A DNA stretch of 34,794 nt, taken from Flavobacterium sp. LC2016-23. GTDB lineage: Bacteria; Bacteroidota; Bacteroidia; Flavobacteriales; Flavobacteriaceae. The notes beneath the pieces are model-generated. The model ran no database searches. It was not told the origin of the DNA and worked only from the letters and a program-made list of their open reading frames with translations. The DNA is taken from NCBI RefSeq assembly GCF_009674775.1, contig NZ_WKKE01000035.1, positions 1 to 34,794 of the forward strand, given 5' to 3'. The translations under genes and the position numbers were made by a program. This document shows positions 32,717-34,794 of the stretch, in pieces; positions within the stretch are counted from its first letter, which is position 1; the number at the start of each line of letters is the position of its first letter.

Positions 32717-32724
32717 TATGTTTG
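32717..32724 (+). promoter_or_regulatory. -7 box TATGTTTG of the leader-peptide gene
   Basis: Exact TAnnTTTG about 105 bases before the ATG at 32829, implying a leader of roughly 98 nucleotides. Confidence 0.45.
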
Positions 32725-32828
32725 TAATGTAAAATTATTCACACATTATTTTAGGCTTAAATAAAAGGATAGAAAAAACAATGTCGATGGTTTTACAAAA
32801 ACTGATTATAAATTAAAACTACTTGATT

Positions 32829-33068
32829 ATGAAACTGGAAAGATTAGATTTAGAAAAGTTTAAAGACTGTACTTTAAAAAAAGAACAATTGTTTGCCCTG
32901 AGCGGAGGTGGTACCAAAACCGGCCCGGATAATATTTGTGGAGAACATGGGCCTGAAGGTAAGATTATGAATTTCGATTATGGTTATGATGTGTATCGAA
33001 ACGGAACGCTTACATTTCACAACAGAAGCAACGTAAAGGATTTGTGTCTACAGTCAGGAAGAGAGTAA
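32829..33068 (+). CDS. Double-glycine leader RiPP/bacteriocin-type precursor peptide
   Basis: A 79-residue peptide. The ATG at 32829 is chosen over a TTG two codons upstream. Residues 1-27 form a leader, MKLERLDLEKFKDCTLKKEQ then LFALSGG, which matches the Bacteroidota GG-leader type (LxLEKFK...L...QL..L.GG) cut by a C39-type peptidase/ABC exporter. The core of about 51 residues is Gly- and Asn-rich with two cysteines (C37, C73) and could carry a disulfide or other modification. No maturation enzyme or exporter is in the window; the next gene (33156) continues beyond its end. A strong terminator directly after the gene would give precursor transcript in excess. Confidence 0.75.
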   Translation: MKLERLDLEKFKDCTLKKEQLFALSGGGTKTGPDNICGEHGPEGKIMNFDYGYDVYRNGTLTFHNRSNVKDLCLQSGRE

Positions 33069-33072
33069 TTGG

Positions 33073-33109
33073 AAGTACGAATTGTTTAGTAACAATTCGT
33101 ACTTTTTTT
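33073..33109 (+). terminator. Terminator/attenuator between precursor peptide and next gene
   Basis: A 14-bp perfect stem (AAGTACGAATTGTT at 33073-33086, complement at 33091-33104), TAGT loop and T run, starting 5 bp after the peptide stop. Confidence 0.9.
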
Positions 33110-33155
33110 ATCAAAAGTATTTTACGTGTTATTTTTAATTTAATACATCATTATT

Positions 33156-34794
33156 TTGAGCCAAGTATTCACAACATCCCTGATTGTATTAATCACTACT
33201 TTATGTACCACTACAGCCCTGGCACAACGTCAGTTAAAGTATAAAACCTACCATCAGAATAATTTCGAAGACAATAAAATATTTGACGAGGTCTATAATT
33301 TGCGTTGGAACAAGGAGTTGTATCTCAATTTTTCAAAAATGAAAGATACCTTAGCGTATTTTGTGGATGATCGTAATTACAAAGGAATTATTAATTACGG
33401 GATCACTTTTAAAAGCAAAACACATAAGAACTTTCGTTTTTCGGAAAACAATGGTATCGGATTTTTAAAAGTAGAAATAAGCAAGTGTGTGTATACGCCA
33501 AAAGACAGTCTGATACATATAGAAGGTTTTCTGAGTAGTAATTGCTATAACCTGATTTACAACAAAGAAAAACCAAGTCACTTCAATATATTTATCGGGG
33601 CGAAAACGGATACACTCTATGTCCGCTACGTGGATATACTATTTAATCGCAAAAAAATTGAAGTAAAATGGAATAACAAAGAAATAGATGATTATGCTGT
33701 TCTGGATACCTTTCCTGCTTTTTATTTTAAAAAATATTCCTATTCCAAAACCTCCATTAAGGGTCGAAATCCATTTAAAATAAGTGGTAAAGTGGCAAAA
33801 AACACACTGCTTGCCTTCGGATCAAGAGCATACTTTGCTGAAATCTTTGATTTGGGGTCGATGGTATATGCCCCTGAAAAGAACAAAGGCAAAAGGAAAG
33901 CAAAAAAAGAACTTCCGGAGATGAAAACGCTCATGATCGATAACAAGCTTGTAGCCGATATTGAAAAAGAAAAGGCACAGAAAGGAGAGATTACGTATTA
34001 CACCTATACAGAAAAGGCCGAGAATTATATTTTTGCCAGACAATATGCCAGGGCAAAAGAAGAATATAATACGCTGAGTCAAAAGTATCCTGTATTATTC
34101 GCAAGAGATATTCATAATGCTATTCGTTGTGCTATTTTATCGAGAGATTTAAAAACTGCTTTTGGGTGGAGCGAAAAACTGGCTTTAAAAGGGGTGGAAC
34201 TGCCCTATTTTAATGCTAAGATTTTTACTTCTATGCGGAAAAACCCGGAATGGAAAAATTTTAGCACGAAATACGATTCTATTTGCAAAGGGGCACAAGG
34301 CCATTGGAATCTCAGACTCCTAAAAGAATTAGACGATTTGCTTCAGGAAGATCAGGCTGTTTACGGATTGGAAAACCGAAAAAATCCAAAAGTCTTATAC
34401 GAAACCACAGAAAGAGTGACGGACAAATTAATTGACCTCTTAAAAAAAGAAGGGTATCCGTCGGAAGAAAAAACAGGCTGTCATGTGGTAAATGATACTA
34501 CGCTCCTATCCTTTCCCGATTTCAATGTTTTGATGCTGCATGCTGAGCAGCAAAAAACAAAAAACCTGAATATTTTAAAGGAATTACTTGACCAAAGCAG
34601 TAATGCAATGGAGTACGATCGCAAAAGAGATTTTAATAGCGATACAGGTTATAATTCCTGTTTTCATATCTATAAAGGCAATTTGTACATCTTGAAATCG
34701 TACGAAAGAAATGATGCAGAGATTCGGAAACTACGTTTCAAATTCAGTAATCCAAATGGATTTATTATGGATTACAATAATTTTGTTATTGAAG
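33156..34794 (+). CDS. Secreted protein of unknown function, TTG start, cut by window end
   Basis: An open frame of 546 codons from TTG at 33156 to the window end, with no stop. No ATG occurs before 33338. The TTG gives LSQVFTTSLIVLITTLCTTT then ALAQ, a good signal peptide (start read as Met), so it is the likely initiation codon. The reading frame was traced codon by codon. After residue ~25 comes a ~210-residue beta-rich part (YVDDRNYKG..., FRFSENNGIGF, FNIFIGAKTDTLYV), then helical TPR-like segments from about residue 285 (AENYIFARQYARAKEEYNTL, AIRCAILSRDLKTAF). No named family recognised. It follows the GG-leader peptide gene across a terminator and may belong to the same locus. Confidence 0.75.
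   Translation, partial: MSQVFTTSLIVLITTLCTTTALAQRQLKYKTYHQNNFEDNKIFDEVYNLRWNKELYLNFSKMKDTLAYFVDDRNYKGIINYGITFKSKTHKNFRFSENNGIGFLKVEISKCVYTPKDSLIHIEGFLSSNCYNLIYNKEKPSHFNIFIGAKTDTLYVRYVDILFNRKKIEVKWNNKEIDDYAVLDTFPAFYFKKYSYSKTSIKGRNPFKISGKVAKNTLLAFGSRAYFAEIFDLGSMVYAPEKNKGKRKAKKELPEMKTLMIDNKLVADIEKEKAQKGEITYYTYTEKAENYIFARQYARAKEEYNTLSQKYPVLFARDIHNAIRCAILSRDLKTAFGWSEKLALKGVELPYFNAKIFTSMRKNPEWKNFSTKYDSICKGAQGHWNLRLLKELDDLLQEDQAVYGLENRKNPKVLYETTERVTDKLIDLLKKEGYPSEEKTGCHVVNDTTLLSFPDFNVLMLHAEQQKTKNLNILKELLDQSSNAMEYDRKRDFNSDTGYNSCFHIYKGNLYILKSYERNDAEIRKLRFKFSNPNGFIMDYNNFVIE

Noticed and set aside
33740..34082. Minus-strand frames of 68 and 86 codons
   Set aside because: They are antisense shadows of the long plus-strand frame traced from 33156 to the window end.

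Overview
The window reads as accessory chromosome of a Flavobacterium-like member of the Bacteroidota. The evidence is low GC, exported proteins whose signal peptides end in -AQ, lipoprotein boxes, two C-terminal domains of the type IX secretion kind (at 2452-4953 and 16916-19990), several start-proximal TAnnTTTG (-7) motifs, an apparent lack of Shine-Dalgarno sequences, and a double-glycine RiPP-type leader peptide. No rRNA, tRNA or CRISPR array was seen.

Layout. 1-5700: a TPR-tailed serine hydrolase, an internally deleted IS6-like element, a large delta-60-repeat secreted protein, a second IS end fragment, and two copies of a ~155-bp hairpin-pair repeat (family A, REPIN-like). 5700-9130: exported peroxiredoxin, DoxX-like membrane protein, a Xre-type regulator (copy 1), then a small operon of unknown genes whose middle gene carries a frameshift, closed by a third family-A repeat. 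9130-12730: a membrane protein with a pseudopilin-like tail, two short TonB-C-terminal-domain proteins separated by a second kind of intergenic repeat (family C), and a DM13 lipoprotein plus outer-membrane-protein pair. 13240-20000: a secreted beta-helix-like protein, a convergent Tat-exported PhoD-like phosphatase, and a 1024-residue secreted protein with two six-repeat NHL propellers. 20100-21260: a divergent module of an unknown helical protein and Xre copy 2. Its intergenic region and regulator are a diverged duplicate of the region at 6923-7522.

21412-26597 is the highlight. A two-gene minus-strand operon encodes a 928-residue P-loop ATPase followed, 8 bp later, by a 796-residue divergent adenosine deaminase that retains all the metal and catalytic motifs. 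Order, sizes and motifs match the RADAR anti-phage system (rdrA-rdrB). 26600-28570 holds two unknown genes (one secreted, one four-TM membrane protein) and two palindromic repeats of another family (B). 28750-31410 is an operon of a lipoprotein with a JAMM-like HSHP motif followed by two tandem paralogous lipoproteins. 31400 to the end has an unknown 189-residue protein, a GG-leader peptide gene with a strong terminator behind it, and a secreted protein that probably starts at TTG and runs off the window.

Overall this is a patchwork of short, mostly independently transcribed accessory genes punctuated by palindromic repeats and IS scars, with one recognisable defence operon. Functional calls rest on motifs read by eye; no database search was possible.
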